DNA of 64,000 bases from Mesostigma viride (lineage: Eukaryota; Streptophyta; Mesostigmatophyceae; Mesostigmatales; Mesostigmataceae). How positions within the stretch are numbered: the first letter of the stretch is position 1; each line of letters opens with the position of its first letter. Position numbers and translations under genes: made by a program. The stretch spans positions 2,910,837 through 2,974,836 of the forward strand of contig RPFO01000213.1 in the NCBI GenBank assembly GCA_009746045.1, given 5' to 3'. Below, in pieces: positions 21,670-34,391 of this stretch. The notes beneath the pieces were generated by a model. That model saw only the letters and a program-made list of their open reading frames with translations, did no database searches and had not been told where the DNA came from.

Positions 21670-23110
21670 TCTTAATTTGAGGACAATGAACACGCATGCA
21701 GACATGGCTTGATTGCCTCATGCGCGCCTGGCGATTGAGGCCCGAGTGGTGGGGCACGAGGTCAGCAAGAAGACAGAGACCCTGGCGGTTGGGCTCACTC
21801 AGCCACCGCCCGACCTCTTCCTCCTTGATGGCTCTCGCGACCAGTACCGGGGCCGCGTCAAGCTAGCTGCTGGGTAGCTTACTTCCCAGCTCCGAGGCCG
21901 ACGTGGACCACCGTATCTCCCTCGCCTGGCACGCTTTACGCCAATACAGGGCCCTGTGGCGCAAGCCCTTGCATGGGCAAGCTAGAGAAACAGGACCTTG
22001 TCGTCAGATCAGAAAGCAACAAACGTGAAAACGCTAGCTGCCGAAATCTGAGATTCCGCGGAATACAGAAAGTAAGAAAGCCCAGAAGCTACCAGCAAGG
22101 AATCGAACATAGGACCTTTGGCATGATTTCGCGGCTGCGTGAGTCTCCTGATCCGAAGGCATCTCACTTAACTTTTTCGAAAAAGCCTACTCTGCGAAAA
22201 ACCTCTTTACCGGAGAGGGGTGCCAATATGTTCCATATTGCTGAATCTATCGAAGATGACTCACCACTAGACCTAGGTACACAGGAGTACTACGCACGAA
22301 CCCACATGCACAATATATTCTGGTATCACCAAAGCAAGCTAGCGGGTTGACCACGGCTGGAATCTGGTTGTAGTGTGACGAACAAACCTAGAGGACGTAG
22401 CCGAAACTAACTAATATATCAACCAATCTTACATTGTCGTCAGATCAGAAAGCAACAAACATGAAAATGCTAGCGGCCCAAATCTGTTGATAAGTTCAGT
22501 GGTCCTTCCTGTCCTCACGTGCGGGGCCGAGACGTACGTGGACCCTCACAGCCGACCTTGCTATTTAAAGGCGGAGGGCGCGGTCACCAACATTGCTGCG
22601 GTCAACTTTCCGTGTGGGCTGTGCCGCACACGTCCGCAAGGAGGACTTGTCCCTAGGCATGCCACTTATCACCGGCACCATCAAGCAGCGTCGACTGCGA
22701 CTATCAGGGCACTTAGCTCGCACCAACCAGACGTAGACACATCTCGTGGCCCCTCCGCAGGGCTGGGACCTGCTCAGCCTTGCAGGCACCTCCTCACGTG
22801 GGACGGGCCCAGCAATGCTAGACGCCGCAAGGCCCGCACTTTTAAGGAGCAGTTATAGTTGAGGACATGGGGGGCCTTGGCATCTCCGTGATAATTTTGA
22901 AAAAAGATTATGGACAAGGCCAAGTGGGCTCAGGTTATAGAGGACAATGACCCCCGGCCCCGCAGTGGGGAAGCCGCGTGTATGCACGCGCAGGATGCAT
23001 GCTATAGGCGAGACCCCTAGGGTCTGGCACACTCTAGATAAAGACCAGTACGGATTGTTTGTAACTAGATAGAATAGACTGGTAGGATTGTATCCTTTGC
23101 CGATGCACCC
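21670..23110 (+). pseudogene. LINE fragment (type B), interrupted
   Basis: Coding remnants in shifting frames: EARVVGHEVSKKTETLAV, then VDHRISLAWHALRQYRALW (about 21890-21960), and after an interruption VVLPVLTCGAET (about 22500) and TIKQRRLRLSGHLARTNQ (about 22680). This is the region after the RT active site in APE-type LINEs. The 5' part with endonuclease and catalytic motif is missing. The tail from 22860 to 23110 is non-coding. Confidence 0.6.
21998..22486. repeat. 53-bp direct repeats flanking a 383-bp segment inside LINE B
   Basis: 21998-22050 and 22434-22486 match at all but about five positions (TTGTCGTCAGATCAGAAAGC at the start). The segment between interrupts the LINE coding sequence and includes a tRNA-like stretch around 22090-22120 in minus orientation. 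It could be a small LTR-like unit or a partial tandem duplication. Confidence 0.55.
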
Positions 23111-23117
23111 ATCCATC

Positions 23118-24020
23118 CATTAAATTAAACTAAATTAAACTATAACATGCCTCCATTGGGAGATCATGTAGCACATATTCTACGCAGTTCCCTTGCTGGA
23201 TGGGTGGGGGTGGACGAAGCCGCGGAATCGAACGAACCTAACTCAAAGCTTTCTAGTCTAGAAAATCCTAACAGTCTACACTACTCACTCAGCGAAACGC
23301 CCCGTTCCTCTTGGGGGGAGGTGGCTTGCCCACAGGGGCTTGCGTGTGGGCCTGGACAATCTATACTGCCACCTCTTCTTGTTCTGCAGTCCAAAGAAGG
23401 GAGAGGGTCGAGTGGATGCGGTGTTCAAACTGAGCTGGGACCACTAGGTCGGCCAGCAACATCTGCTGGGTTTCGTTCATGGCAGGTTCAGCCTAGCTTC
23501 CTGGGATCGAAATTATGTCCTTGGGGCCAGGCCAGGTAGAGATATGCCGCCCTGGTTGGCCAAGCCGCTGGGGGCCGGCCAGACCAAGGGCGGTGTCTCA
23601 GTACCTGACTGGTGCGAGCAATTAAGATGTCCTACAAATGCTATCCTTAGTACTCTGCCTAATCTCGTCCGAAATACGAGGCATACCCTGATACAAATAC
23701 TCTAATGACCTATGCTTGGTGGAAAACCCTACATTCGGGACAGCTGTCGGAGCATCGATCCTGCAAACCGTGCCGTCTAGCTTAGCCGCCAGCATGTGTC
23801 CGTGAGTGTCCACGCCTCGGCGCCATACGTAAGCACCGTGAGGACGAGGACCTTGAAGAGCATGCGCTTGCGGTGCTCGCCCAGGCCCTTCGAGCGCCAG
23901 TAGGTGTTGAGCGAACGGAGCCTGGCCCAGGCCAGGCCGATGCGGATGTCCACATCGTCAGCGGTGTCGGGGAGCATGCTCCCCAACAGTTTGAAGTGGT
24001 CACGGAACTGGATCCTCAGT
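23118..24020 (-). mobile_element. 5'-truncated LINE A copy
   Basis: Minus-strand homologue of the 3' half of the LINE at 52.7-63.8 kb: LPDTADDVDIRIGLAWARLRS and SKGLGEHRKRMLFKVLVLTV near 23990-23830, then the GHLAR-type tail, 3' UTR, and a TTTAA-type repeat tail at 23118-23145. Several frame shifts; clearly dead. Confidence 0.75.
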
Positions 24021-24223
24021 CCTGTCTAGCAGCGGCGCGGCAGCCCAGGTTGGCCAATACGACGATTCGTCAAATACGTCGGCCTCAAAATACGAGTATT
24101 TTACGTGGAGCCTGGCAGAATACGTCACCATAATACGTGGCAGTGTGCAGCATCCATGGTTATGAATGGGCCTTTAGGGTTTAGGCCTTAGGGGCATAGT
24201 TATGCATGGATATCTGTACATAA
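24021..24223. other. Spacer with repeated AATACG words
   Basis: Several AATACG/CGTATT words (24056-24145) between the LINE copy and the Gypsy remnant. No gene. Confidence 0.4.
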
Positions 24224-25930
24224 TTAATTATGGTGGAAGGCATAATTTAATCTGCACCATTCCTTGCACTTATTCCCTACCAGCCTGCCATAAATTTTTA
24301 CTGCATGTGCACATATGCGACGGTGATCAATAAGACATCCATCCAGCAACTCCTGGAACTCACCCCTGAACTCACCACCCTGGTCCGTGACTACCTCCGC
24401 GGGAGCCCCAAGCCTGGTTATGATGTCCGCAAAATGCTTCGCTGTGGTAGCGGCATGCTTGTCAGCAATGGGGATCAACTCAACCCATTAATTGCTAAAG
24501 CTCTCCACGCATACCATGAGTCCATGACATGCATAGAGGTTGCCGTCAGGGCTCTCCTGAAACGGCCCGCACAGATCGACGTGCCAGCGATAAAACAAGC
24601 CCTTGATGGGAAGCGACATCAGCTCCTTGGCACCATGATCTGCGCTAAAGTTAGCCTTGGTTCGAGCACACGGGACACAGCTGGCCACGACCTGGGCCAC
24701 CGTGTGTCGAATGTTATTCCACCAATAGCTGGTCCGTACGAGGCTGCATATGATCGTGCGATTGCCACCCAAGTGTCAGACCATACCGCTCGTGGTACGC
24801 CTGCACTATAGCAGCGCGCTTGTCAGGCCGGCGGTGGGACGACCACCCTACGCTTGCCTAACAGCTTGTACAAAACCCCATGCAACTTCCCAACCATAGG
24901 TTGCAGCCCTGTGCTGCACCCTGTTCAACTCCATCGCCTTCTGAGCAGGAGTCCAATCGACTGAAGTAGGAGTCAAAACAGAACCCTGCACTTGCTCCAA
25001 GACTCGACCATCGAGCCAGATATCAGCGGTGCAGCAATCAGCAACTGAGAGAGCTAGTCGCGCTAAGAGAGCCTGCACAGCGATCATGCAGCTGAGCACT
25101 GCAGAGAAGGATCAATGTCAAAGGACAGAGACCTTAGTACCCTCTTCCATAGCGCACACAGCTTTGGATGGCGTGAATATGGCGACGGCCGCACCGGGTC
25201 GTCGCTGGTGCCGAAGTCCGCCACAGAGTACTCGACACTGCGCCACCACGCCTCCTCCTCATCGTTGGCCGCATACCCAGCAGCGTTCACCACAGAACCA
25301 GACGAGCCCTCGGCACCCATGGCCCGGGCTCCAGTGTGGTCAACAGTGGTAGGCATGGCGTATCGGGATAGCACATCGGCGTTGACATGATCCTTGCCAG
25401 CCCGATGCACAATGGTCATGTGGTATGTACTCCTGGATAATCATGGCCCATCGGGCGAGCTTACCCGTCAGGTTGGTGTTGGACTGTTGGTCATCAGCCT
25501 CTGAAGCAGCTGGTGGTCGGTCACCAGAGTAAACACGCGCCCAAATAAATACGGGCGAAAGTGCTTGATGGCCCACACCACAGCCAGTGCCTCCCCCACA
25601 TAGGAAGAATGCCGGCTCTCCGCTGCGTTGTTGCTGCGACTAGCATAAGCAATAACGTGCTCGCGCCCATCACCATCCTTTTGCGCCAAGACCGCACCCA
25701 GTCCTACCTTGGACCAGTCGGTATACTCTGATTTGGCACTCCGCAAAGGACCAGTGGGTATACAACACAAATGGCAAAGCATAGTCAGGGGCGCGCAGAA
25801 TCGGTGCCGACGTGAGCTCCTGCTTAATCGTCTCGATGGCGCGTTGCTGTGCGGGTCCCCACTACGCAGCATTAATGGTTTCCTATCGTTGCTGACAGCC
25901 TCGGCGATATATAATGTATGCATGCAAGCC
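24224..25930 (-). pseudogene. Ty3/Gypsy pol remnant (RNase H and integrase)
   Basis: Minus-strand fragments in several frames. RNase H: SKVGLGAVLAQKDGDGREHV, EALAVVWAIKHFRPYLFG, DHQLLQRL (25720-25480), then VHRAGKDHVNADVLSRYAMP (about 25400). Integrase: SYWWNNIRHTVAQVV...CVPCARTKA (zinc module), WHVDLCGPF and VTDQGGEFRGEF (first two catalytic Asp). The sequence is cut before the third catalytic residue and no LTR is visible. It is a different Gypsy lineage from the element at 190-11851. Confidence 0.75.
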
Positions 25931-26119
25931 GCCTAGCATGTGGCACACGCGCATGTGCGCCCATAATGGCCCCCCATGGATGATGCCTTCAGAATTTAGC
26001 CACGCCATGCCTATAATGGGACCCCCATGGATGTTGCATTAAGAATTTAGCCATGCTATTCTGATCAGACACTCCGCAAAGGTGAAAACCTTTGCGTTCA
26101 GTGCCGGGCCGCGGAAAAC

Positions 26120-26260
26120 GCGGAAAACGCGATCTACAAATGAATCCGACCTGAATCGAACTGGGGACCTCTCGCACCAAATTTTGCTGACAATAGGACG
26201 GACGTCTCCGGTTACCATGGCATCGCCAACTTACACCTACAGTCATCCGCAAAATTTCTC
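26120..26260 (-). ncRNA. tRNA-like / SINE-like segment
   Basis: On the minus strand an A-box-like TGGTAACCGG and a B-box-like AGTTCGATTC are about 45 bases apart. No full cloverleaf can be drawn. Probably a tRNA-derived SINE head or tRNA pseudogene. Confidence 0.3.
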
Positions 26261-26279
26261 CTGTCCGGGGAGTGATCCA

Positions 26280-26575
26280 TGCTATGCCTACGCAGAGAGA
26301 TGCTCTCTGTCGAGAAGCCATGCCCTAGCTCTTGTATAGCCATGCTGATCTTCCCCACCTATGCCGGGCTCCACTTATAGCTGGGAGTTGCCCGAGACTC
26401 TGGGTGGTGCAGGTGCCCTAGTGCACCTAGAGCAAGTGTTGTTTACATTCCCACCCTTGCAGGAAGTAGCCTAGAATGTATTATAGGCGATATGCCCCTT
26501 CTCAGGGATATGTGCTGCATATTCTCCCAACGGAGGTATGTTACAATTTAATTTAATTTGATTTAATGCAAGCCG
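26280..26575 (+). repeat. Dispersed repeat ending in a TTTAA tail
   Basis: Shares sequence in inverse orientation with about 31940-32180 (the GCCATGCCCTAGC start and the CATATGCCCCTTCTCAGGGA portion) and ends like LINE A copies with the AATATTCTCCCAACGGAGG-type end and a TTTAA repeat. Probably a SINE using the LINE A 3' end. Confidence 0.5.
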
Positions 26576-27599
26576 CATGCATGCATGTGACCATACACAT
26601 GGCAATCGACGCACATCTAGCTGGTGCTAGGCATGCATACGTGCACATGCACCTGGCTGAGACATCTATGCATGAAACTTATGTTTGATGCAGATATTGG
26701 TTGGTGTATATTTCACTCATGCAATATTGCAGGGATGGTAGCCTTCAGGAACAAAAGTTTTAAACCTTGACCAGGTTCATCAACAAGTTATACAGATCGA
26801 CGTGACGTAACTCACATGCGTATACACGCTCGTGCCACTTGGTCTGCGAACATTTCTACAGCTCCCACGCACTGGGGTGGCGGGGGCAGCAGCCAGCAAT
26901 CGCTGCATACGTAGCAAGCAGTTCAATCTAGGGGTACTTACTTGTGTCCCATCGCTCCCATGAGAAGCTAGTGGGCCTGGCCTGGGCTCCGAGACAAACA
27001 TGACTCTCTACACCGCTGGCAGATTTCAGCAGCTGAAACCAGCAGAAGTCTTAGTCCGGCCAAATTCCGCTAGCACCCACCTGCTGCACGGAACCAGGCC
27101 GCAAGCTGTTGCACCATGAGCGGGCCATAGCTTGTGGTATGCAGTGTATTAAAACGTGGTCACGGATAAGCACATGGCTTGACACAGAGGGCTGCACAGA
27201 TGCCTTACACGACAAAGAGCACAAGGGGGTGCAGGCTGTGCTGGGTGTCACTGGAACGCAAGTAGTTGGATGCGACGCCATCTATGGCCTGATATGTAGA
27301 CGCTACGATCTCCCGCTATCCAGCTGACATGCTCACGCAAGTACACACATATAAGGAGATTATACAGTGCTAAGCTGCCAGCGTTATAAGGTGCCAACAG
27401 GTTACAGGAAATGGGCAAGGCAGTATGAAAAAATACTACTGGTAGTATGTCTTCAAAACGAAGGCATGGTACCCAACAAGCTTGGCTCGAGATAAGCTTA
27501 GGTATATTTAGTTGGCGTATATAGTCGGGGGGATGCAAAATGGAATGATGACCACTACGAGCGGACGTGTTGATGGAATGACTAAAGCCCAGCGTAGGC
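26576..27599. other. No gene recognised
   Basis: About 1 kb without a convincing ORF, repeat or RNA gene. Short ORFs here look random. Confidence 0.5.
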
Positions 27600-28250
27600 C
27601 CCATATCCATGCTGCCAACTGCGAGATTCGCTGAAAATGCGAAGTTGACGAAACACGCAGCAGTGCCACAAATACGCCTAATGCACCCGAACCAGACGAT
27701 TGTCAGATGCCCTGCGCTCCTGAAGGATTTAGTCCATCAACCGAAGATCGATTCAAGCACATTTAGAATCATGCTTGCCAGGTGGAAAGACCGGCGCGCT
27801 TTGGCAGCAAACATTTGTCGACGAGGACATGCAGCTAACTTTCCCAAGGCAATACCCAGGAACATACAATTTTTTATTGACCTAGTGGTGACGCCCATCC
27901 AATGCCCTTGATTGAAAAGTGTTTCGATCGTTTGAGTAAAGGATGAATACTCGGTCTGGGTGTACACTACCACTTGGAAGAAAATCGGCGTTCGTGCTTG
28001 CTACCTCTCTGTGCAGAGGATTAACGTTCTTCTCCCCACAGCCGTGATGGCGCACAAATCGGTTGAGCGAATGCGACGATGCTCTATTAAAATAAACCAA
28101 TGCTGCTTTGCGACCTGGTAGCGATCCTCTGGGCCAACATACAAAGTACTTGGTGTGGCTGGCCATGGAGATTCAAGTAATCTTGCACGAAACCTTGGAC
28201 TTGAAGATGTCGTCGTTGGCCCTTGCGGATGAGGTGGTGGCAAAAACAAA
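27600..28250 (-). pseudogene. Possible remnant of an L1-like LINE RT C-terminus
   Basis: Minus-strand fragments read TLYVGPEDRYQVAKQHWF, then ICAITAVGRRTLILCTER, then ETLFNQGHWMG. The spacing of W..LI......AVGRR and a later F.Q/W-G recalls the 'LS.aGR...' region after the RT of plant-type L1 elements. Weak, with frame breaks. Confidence 0.35.
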
Positions 28251-28297
28251 AATAACAATATATACAACAATACCCTCTGCTGCCGTCATCACCATCA

Positions 28298-28371
28298 GCT
28301 CTGTTAGCTCAGTTGGTTAGAGCACCGTGCTAATAACGCGGGGGTCACAAGTTCGATCCTTGTACGGAGCA
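28298..28371 (+). tRNA. tRNA-Ile(AAT)
   Basis: A full cloverleaf can be drawn. Acceptor GCTCTGT pairs with ACGGAGC (one G-T). D arm GCTC/GAGC with an AGTTGGTTA loop. Anticodon stem CCGTG/CGCGG closes the loop CTAATAA, so the anticodon is AAT. T arm ACAAG/CTTGT with loop TTCGATC, discriminator A. There is no intron and no encoded CCA. The A box (TAGCTCAGTTGG) and B box (AGTTCGATCCT) are good, and a T5 run at 28376 serves as Pol III terminator. It reads isoleucine codons AUU/AUC after A34 to inosine editing. Confidence 0.93.
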
Positions 28372-28380
28372 TTCATTTTT

Positions 28381-28880
28381 AATTCTCAGCCGTGTGGGGC
28401 TTTCCTCACCCCCCCTAATCGATTTTTGTTTCACAAATTTTTCTTTTTCCCCCCTACCTTTTCGGCCGTAGCCATTTCAGACCTCTTCTTCAGACTGACC
28501 AAATCCCTCGAGTCAGTAAGTAAATACTTGTTGTTACGTCGCGTAACTTTTGTTGTTGTTACAGGCGTGAATTGGGTCCTCGGTTGCCTCAACCATTCCG
28601 AAACAGTCCGCTGACTTTCCTATGCTTACGTGTAGTTAGGGGCTTTTGACCGGTGGTCGCACGGTCCCGTGACGTGGCAATTGTACACATAGTACTGTGG
28701 GCCGGTGCAGTCGCGCCGCGCTGCGTACTTTAGTAGTGGTACTTATCATTACGTATAGATCTGGACGTGCGTTGGTCCTATAGGTGAGGATCGATGTCGG
28801 CCCGAGCATACATGCATGTCGGCGGTCATTTATGCAGCCGTTGTCCTTTGTGAATTGCACTCGGCGTGTGTTATGGACGG
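28381..28880. other. No gene recognised
   Basis: T- and C-rich sequence after the tRNA, then unique DNA. No ORF or repeat that I can support. Confidence 0.5.
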
Positions 28881-29415
28881 ATTCGTAACACATAGTAGCT
28901 CGGGTCATGGCATAGGAGGCAGCGTTGGATAGCATTTGTAGGACACCTTGCTCGCACCAGCCAGGTCGACACCGCCCTTGGTCTGGCCGGCCCCCAGCGG
29001 CTTGGCCAACCAGGGCGGCATATCTTGACCTGGCCTGGCCCCAAGGACATTCCCAGGAAGCTAGGTAAACCTGCCATGAACTACATCCACATGTTGCTGG
29101 CCGACCTAGTGGTCCCAGCTCAGTTTGAACACCACATCCACTCCCTCTCCCTTCTTTGGACTGGCATGGAGAACAAGAAGAGGTGGCAGAAGATTTTCCA
29201 GGCTCACACGGCAGCCCCTGTGGGCAAGCCACCCCCCCCCAAGAGGAAGGGGCGTTTTGCTGAGTAGTGTAGTTAGGATTTTCTAGACTAGATGATAGCT
29301 TAAGAGTTAGGGGGTTAGAGTTAGGTTAGTTCGATTACGCGGCTTCTTCCACCTCCACCCATCCAGCAAGGAATATGTGCTACTTGATCTCCCGACGGAG
29401 CGTAGTAGTGTTTCC
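28881..29415 (+). mobile_element. LINE A 3' fragment
   Basis: Plus-strand match to the LINE A C-terminus: FVGHLARTSQVDTALGLAG (in frame pieces), then HMLLADLVVPAQFEHHIHSL and a Lys/Pro-rich end to a TAG near 29267, followed by the shared 3' UTR. The TTTAA tail is lost. This copy lacks the SINE-like insertion seen at 63144-63430 and so shows the empty site. Confidence 0.7.
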
Positions 29416-29676
29416 TTCGTAATACCCTGCATTGAATCGGTGTATGGCACTGATATTGTAATCGAATGTACAAGAAAGCATTGAGAACATGCCAACGGGA
29501 ATTACTAGCTTGTACAAGAAGGCATTGAGAACTGAATCGTCGCGTCCCAGGTCTTATCCTCAATATAGCTCCTCATCACTAGGTACCCTCACTAGTTTAG
29601 GTAAAGTCAGGCGAGGCTCTTGGGTAGGTCGTGAGCGAGACAGTCAGAGGCGTAACACTTGCCTGTCATCAATTAA

Positions 29677-31929
29677 GGGGAGGGGACATGCCTAAAGGGC
29701 ACTTTTCTGGAAACCATACCTATGCATGTGCAAAAAATCCAATGATGATTGGGGACCATAAATATGATTAAAAAAAAATTTTCCAGCCACTTGGGGGGGG
29801 TACTAGCCCCCACCATACACCGGTAACGCGCTAAAAATAGAAAAAGACGCTATTTTAGTCACATTTTCCCTAGGACAATGGGCAAACATATTGGGACCAA
29901 ATCATATATTCCCGCATAGTTCCCCCACTTTTGAGAAATTCTACCTAATTGGGACCAAGAAATAAGAATGTTTACTCACGTTGATGGATTTCCCGCAAAA
30001 CAGGTACTTTTTTAATCCAAAAAAAAAAAATCAAATCATAAACACATCATATCGTGCTCCACCATATATTCCCAAATATTACAGGTGGGGGGACATGCAG
30101 CCCCAAATTTTCAGGTCATTCTGACGAGCGCAGCTCTAGTTGATGGATTTCCTAGGTAGCCACCTGTGACGAAGCTAAGGGAGGTTTCTTAGTGTATCTT
30201 ACACCATAAACACCCCTTTATCCATCCAAACCATGCAAAAACTGGCCAAACCACATGCTGCCAACCTCTGCACATACGGTACCTCCTATGTTCAAGGTTT
30301 GACGCCATTCTGACAAGAACTGCCCAAGTTACAACCATTCCAAGACGGCCACCCATGTGGACTCTACAAGGAAATTAGAGTAACCATTCAGCCACACTAG
30401 CACCTCCTTCTTCATCAAGGACATCTGCAAACTGACCAAAGCACACATAATTAACTCTTGCACGCTGACGGCAACGCATGCTCAACGTGGGGGGTCATTG
30501 TGACAAGAACTACTCAAGTTGATGGGTTTCCTATATGACCACCTGACAAGGCGCTAAGGACCACTCAGTAAGTTAGTAACCCCACAGTGCCACTTCGTAT
30601 GCCATCCAACATGCACCAAAACCATGCTGAGTATGTTTACAATGTACGAAGGGGTGGCCACGCTCCTCATATGTCTTCATCATCCCTCCAGCATGGCCAG
30701 CCTTGTAAATATGTTCATAGCCTTGACGATGGTAGCCCTAATATGCCTAAGCAGCATTTCCTATGTTTCTCCTAGGTTAGAGTGTAAGGTTGATGAAAAC
30801 CAAGCTAATCAACTCAACAACACCTCCTAAACTGTCCTCCCCGGCATGGATGACAAACTGGGACTATGGAGGGCAAGGAACCAAGTAGGAACATGGTATA
30901 TATAGCTTGCATGCAGTCATGCATGTCAACCATGGTTGGCTCAGCACATTGTAGTCTTGTCACATCATCATAACAAAGGAAAGCTCAAACAACCATTGGT
31001 GACAGCTATCTACATGCAGTCACACATATGCAATATCTCCAACATCATCATCACTAAAACACTTCCATCCCTGCACGATAAAATTCAAAGAAACCATTGG
31101 CGGCCCTTCAGCGCATGAGCGCTGTGATGCCGCTGAGAACAAGAAGCGTCCATACGCACAACATCCTTGCCGGAACACGTTTTATGAAATGCCTTATACC
31201 TTCCCGAAGAGCTATAGGCTGCGACTGAAGCGGCCCTGATCACGACATCAACGAAAACAATCTAAAGCTGCCAGGTATTCGACAACACAACGGCAAGCGA
31301 CGGCGAGATAGCTGGCGGAAACGGCCCAAAAAGAACGCAAAAAACCTCGAACGATGAGCTCATAGAAGAAAGCACTGATAGCAGATAACATTCGCGACAA
31401 ACCTGTACCTCGCTCTCGTAAATCCCTCGCCCAGGCGCGCAACAACCGCCGTTCTTCCATGGACAGGTCAGACACGCACTGCGCAGGTCTGAACAATTAC
31501 TTACCGATTATGGCCGAAAATCTGGCAAAAAGCACCAGCTCGGTTTAGAATTCGATGCAAAGGGTATTAACGCCTGCTTCACGGTCAAAACAACCCTAAA
31601 AACCGCGATTTTACTGCCGCTATCATGAATTCTATTTTATTCCGCGCGACCAAAAAATTCAGATTACCCCCCATGCCGATGGCATTAAAAAACAACAGCG
31701 ATATTGTAAACCAGCTGATTTCCGCCACAAACTAACATCATAAACTCATCGTCTTTTAGATTCGAGTAAAATTTTTGCATTTCGCCTGCCCTAGTGTGGT
31801 AGTTTCGCCTGAACGCAGTCGCCATGGCCACTTCTGCAATGGGTGCGCGCACCGTGCACGTGAAATTTATGACCTTCGGTACCGGCGCGAATTTTTTGGC
31901 GCCAAAAAATTCGGGCATGTCCCGTCCCC
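29677..31929. mobile_element. Non-autonomous TTAA-type DNA transposon, copy R1
   Basis: Left end GGGGAGGGGACATGCC and right end, read inversely, GGGGACGGGACATGCC form a terminal inverted repeat of about 16 bp. A TTAA precedes the left end (29673-29676); the right flank reads ATGATTAA, so the duplication is imperfect. It is homologous along its length to copy R2 (32508-33885 plus 51495-52051). Near the right end is a perfect 24-bp palindrome centred on GGCGCC. No transposase ORF. TTAA target choice is typical of piggyBac-type elements; the family is inferred. Confidence 0.6.
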
Positions 31930-31939
31930 ATGATTAATT

Positions 31940-32180
31940 GATTAGGAACATGACTCCGTTGGGAGTACATGTACTGAGCACATATCCCTGAGAAGGGGCA
32001 TATGGCTTTTAATACATTCTTTTGGGCTACTTCCAGCAAGGGTAGGATGTAAACTCCACTTGCTCTAGGTGCACCAAGGGCACCTGCACCACCATGATCT
32101 ATCGGAGCGTTGGGGGCCCGGCATGGGGTGGAAGATCAGCATGGCTTTATATATACAAAAGCTAGTAGGGCATGGCTTCT
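31940..32180 (-). repeat. Inverse copy of the dispersed repeat at 26280-26575
   Basis: Shared blocks in inverse orientation include the CATATCCCTGAGAAGGGGCAT stretch and the CTTGCTCTAGGTGCACC block. No coding. Confidence 0.45.
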
Positions 32181-32189
32181 CAAGCCCCC

Positions 32190-32400
32190 CCCCCCCCAAG
32201 CGGAAGGGGCGTTTTTGCTGAGTAGTGTAGGAGTAGTTAGGATTATTCTAGACTAGTTAGACAGCTTAAGTAGAGTTAGCAATTAGTTTGATTACGCGGC
32301 TTCGCCCACCTCTACCCATCCAGCAAGGAATATGTGCTACATGATATCCCAACGGAGTCATGTTATAATTTAATTTAATTTAATTTAATGGCTTCTCAGC
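32190..32400 (+). repeat. LINE A 3' end with TTTAA tail
   Basis: Starts in the C-run before GCGGAAGGGGCGTTT, contains the GATTACGCGGCTTC block and CAAGGAATATGTGCTACATG, and ends in four to five TTTAA units (32362-32389). Confidence 0.65.
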
Positions 32401-33901
32401 ACAGAGTAGCTCTCTGCATGAGCACAGCATAACTAAATAAAGCTAGGCATCATCTGGTCCAGCTAGGCAACGTCACCAAGATGCTGCGCAAGGCCCAATT
32501 TTGTTAAGGGGACGGGACACATTGAAAGTGCACTTTTCTGGAAAACAGACCTGTGCATGGGATCAAAATCCAGTTATGCTTGGGAACCATAAATATGTGA
32601 AAAAAAAAATTCCAGCCACTTGGGGGTGGTACTACCCCCCAGCATGACCCAGTTATGAGCTAAAAATAGAAAAAGACGCTATTTTTGGCCGATTTTTCCT
32701 AGGAGACTGGGCAAACCAAAAGTGACCAAACCACATATTTTCCTAAAATCCTCACCCTTGCAAATAAATCTGGCTACTCAGGACCACAAAATAAGCACGT
32801 TTAGACTATTTGATGGGGTTTAGCCCAAAACACGTATTTTTTTTGTCCTAAAAAAATAAATCAAACAGTAGACACATGAAACAATTTCAGTGATGACATT
32901 TATACTAGGCCTAGGGTGGGATCTTGACTCTCTAGGCCTAGGCCGGAATTTGACTCTCACAAAGTTTGAGCTCATTCTGAGCACGTTTACTCATGTTGAT
33001 GGGTGTAAACATGAAAAAAAAAAATGACAGAAAATCCCGGTTATGAGCACAAACAACAGACCTATTACACCCTAGCCCACCACCAACTGGGCCAAACCAA
33101 GTCAAATTAATTCATTTATGATGTTAAAAAGCTTGCCACAAAATCCCAGGTCATTCTGAACTAGTTTGCCCTTAGTACATCATGTTATAGCTGCCACCCT
33201 GCATGCTTGGTACACCGTGGCATGAGGGACACCACAAGCACATTCCTAAGCTTGCCCCCTGCAAATGGGGCAGAAGCACATAAAGCAAATGCTAGAAGCT
33301 TGAAGAAGACATCCACCGACTCTTAAATCATTACGCAAGCAGGCATGACCACTTGCGGGAATCACCTCATAGCTAATACCCAGTCATGATGCTAAAGGAC
33401 AAAAGGGCCATCCTTGAATATTGTCATAATAAGCACCTGATCCTTATCATCTAGGAAGCCCCAGCCATGTTTAATGGAAGCAAAACATATAGGAAGGAGA
33501 TAACTATATCACACATGCTCACCTTCCCTACAACTTCACACCTTGTTTTCCAGCAGGCTGAAGAGCCAAGACAAGCGTTTATGAGCTCGCCAGCTCCTTG
33601 CAACGTTGATGCCGCTCCCAGGCAGCTAGGGTCCTTGACTACGCAATATACAATGTCAACCATATGAAAAACTCCATAAAACAAAGTGTAGCAGAGCCGC
33701 AAAACTGCCCAATCAACTCTTGCTAGCTTTATTAAGAAGCATGGCATACGCAGCATAAGGCAAAACATTGAAACCTGCGGAAAATCAGATAGCGCAACTG
33801 CAACAAGTGGCGAACAAAATAGCAAGAACACCCGGAATCGGCGCCAAAGCTTCATGCCAGGAACATTTAGAGCGCAAACAGACTGCACTAGGAACTCGGT
33901 T

Positions 33902-34260
33902 GAGAATTTATTCTCAAAAAATTCTCAAAAATTCTCACATATTCTCAAAAATCAACAAAAAACTGAGAATAATTCTCAATCACTGAGAATTTTTGAGAAT
34001 TTTTCTGAGAATATTGAGAAGAATTGAGAATAAATGAGAATTTTTTGCGAATTATTCTCAAAAATTGAGAATAATTCTCAATCACTGAGAATTTGCCTGA
34101 GAATGACTGAAAAAAGCTGAAAATATATTCTCAATATTCTCAGGTCCAAAATTCTCAGGGAAACCCAAGGACCCGAGAAAAATGAGAATATCACAAGGAC
34201 CCAAAAAACGGAGAAAAACACAAGGACCCAAAAAACGGAGAAAAACACAAGTCCCAAGAA
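33902..34260. repeat. Left subterminal repeat array of the CACTA element
   Basis: More than fifteen ATTCTCA words in both orientations between 33902 and 34160, followed by a tandem of about 29 bp (CACAAGGACCCAAAAAACGG). In characterised CACTA elements such arrays bind the TnpA-type protein; here that is inference. Confidence 0.85.
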
Positions 34261-34391
34261 AACCATCACATCGAAACGAGCATTGCAAACTTTATTAAAA
34301 TTATATTCTGATTTGGCACGCCGCAAATATGCATGGCAGGTGCAAAATAACCACTGAAACAATAGCGTTGTGTGCGGCCGTATGCCAAAAA

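Noticed and set aside
22085-22130. Possible tRNA gene on the minus strand
   Set aside because: Only a T-arm-like GTTCGATTCC can be drawn; no D arm or acceptor pairing.
24165-24200. TTTAGGGTTTAGG, plant-type telomere-like repeat
   Set aside because: Fewer than two full units; chance or trivial.
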